Shown here: piece by piece, positions 62,357 to 64,000 of the stretch | How positions within the stretch are numbered: position 1 is the first letter of the stretch | How the letters are laid out: every line of letters starts with the position of its first letter | From: Acidimicrobiales bacterium | GTDB lineage: Bacteria; Actinomycetota; Acidimicrobiia; Acidimicrobiales; DATDAH01 | Reading direction: 5' to 3' | DNA length: 64,000 bases | Assembly (NCBI GenBank): GCA_016794585.1 | Contig: JAEUJM010000029.1 | Location: 86,274-150,273, forward strand | Notes under the pieces: model-generated | Databases searched by the model: none | What the model saw: only the letters and a program-made list of their open reading frames with translations | Told to the model about the DNA's origin: nothing | Position numbers and translations under genes: made by a program

Positions 62357-62360
<4 letters not shown>
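61737..62360 (-). CDS. folE: GTP cyclohydrolase I
   Basis: 207 aa. First enzyme of folate synthesis, from GTP to dihydroneopterin triphosphate. Motifs: [20 protein letters not shown], the zinc and catalytic site [40 protein letters not shown] and [16 protein letters not shown] with the second zinc Cys. Start GTG 62360 overlaps the ftsH stop as GTGA; GTG 62372 is an alternative. In mycobacteria folP follows immediately; here the osmoprotectant operon and paralog C lie between them on the opposite strand. Confidence 0.96.

Positions 62361-64000
<1,640 letters not shown>

Overview
The window is about 72% GC by eye, uses GTG and TTG starts freely and has few AT-rich gaps, which points to a high-GC actinobacterium. 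The gene set and degree of divergence fit the class Acidimicrobiia best; that placement is an inference, since no rRNA or other marker is present.

Layout. (a) 1-1905: 3'-truncated clpC on the minus strand. (b) 2.0-7.5 kb, plus strand: polyprenyl diphosphate synthase, a two-component pair (histidine kinase and NarL-type regulator) and two membrane proteins. (c) 7.5-14.3 kb, minus strand: Na+/H+ antiporter, a large arylsulfatase, a 60-residue basic protein, a DUF6325 protein and a MalT/LuxR-type ATPase regulator. (d) 14.5-19.7 kb, plus strand: M48 protease, TetR regulator with a DHA2 drug exporter, and an HTTM-like membrane pair. (e) 19.7-22.3 kb: a compositionally distinct island with an OLD-family ATPase/TOPRIM nuclease (798 aa) preceded by an overlapping, previously unmarked 41-codon ORF and a perfect 14-bp palindrome. 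(f) 22.3-38.1 kb: glutamate decarboxylase, SulP transporter with DUF2252, MFS exporter, anaerobic-type sulfatase-maturating enzyme with a SEC-C tail, a GGDEF-EAL protein, an S8 protease with Trp-rich repeats, a CPA2 antiporter and a fused kinase-like/flippase protein. (g) 38.1-45.7 kb: membrane proteins, a SHOCT protein, a second kinase-like/flippase fusion, an alpha/beta hydrolase, LapA-like and HdeD-like proteins. (h) 45.7-56.4 kb, minus strand: a long cofactor block in transcriptional order folP, pseudophosphatase, folB, folK, DUF2520, panC, 26-codon ORF, nadB, nadC, coaX, lysS, SDR, acyltransferase-like. (i) 56.4-61.7 kb, plus strand: an osmoprotectant ABC operon plus a third kinase-like membrane protein. 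(j) 61.7-64.0 kb: folE and 5'-truncated ftsH, minus strand.

The genes ftsH, folE, folP, folB, folK, DUF2520, panC, coaX, lysS and clpC form one near-contiguous minus-strand block in Mycobacterium tuberculosis (Rv3610c to Rv3596c). Here that order survives, but a plus-strand osmoprotectant operon separates folE from folP, and about 44 kb of other genes separates the lysS end from clpC. panD and lsr2 are absent from their usual places.

Strongest unusual observations: (1) the substrate-binding lipoprotein of the osmoprotectant transporter reads as a circular permutation of the OpuC-type fold; (2) the OLD nuclease island with its overlapping small ORF; (3) a perfect 52-bp palindrome between nadB and nadC; (4) several cofactor-block proteins that keep an enzyme fold but have lost catalytic residues (phosphatase-like, SDR-like, acyltransferase-like); (5) an S8 protease promoter whose spacer holds an exactly centred dyad.
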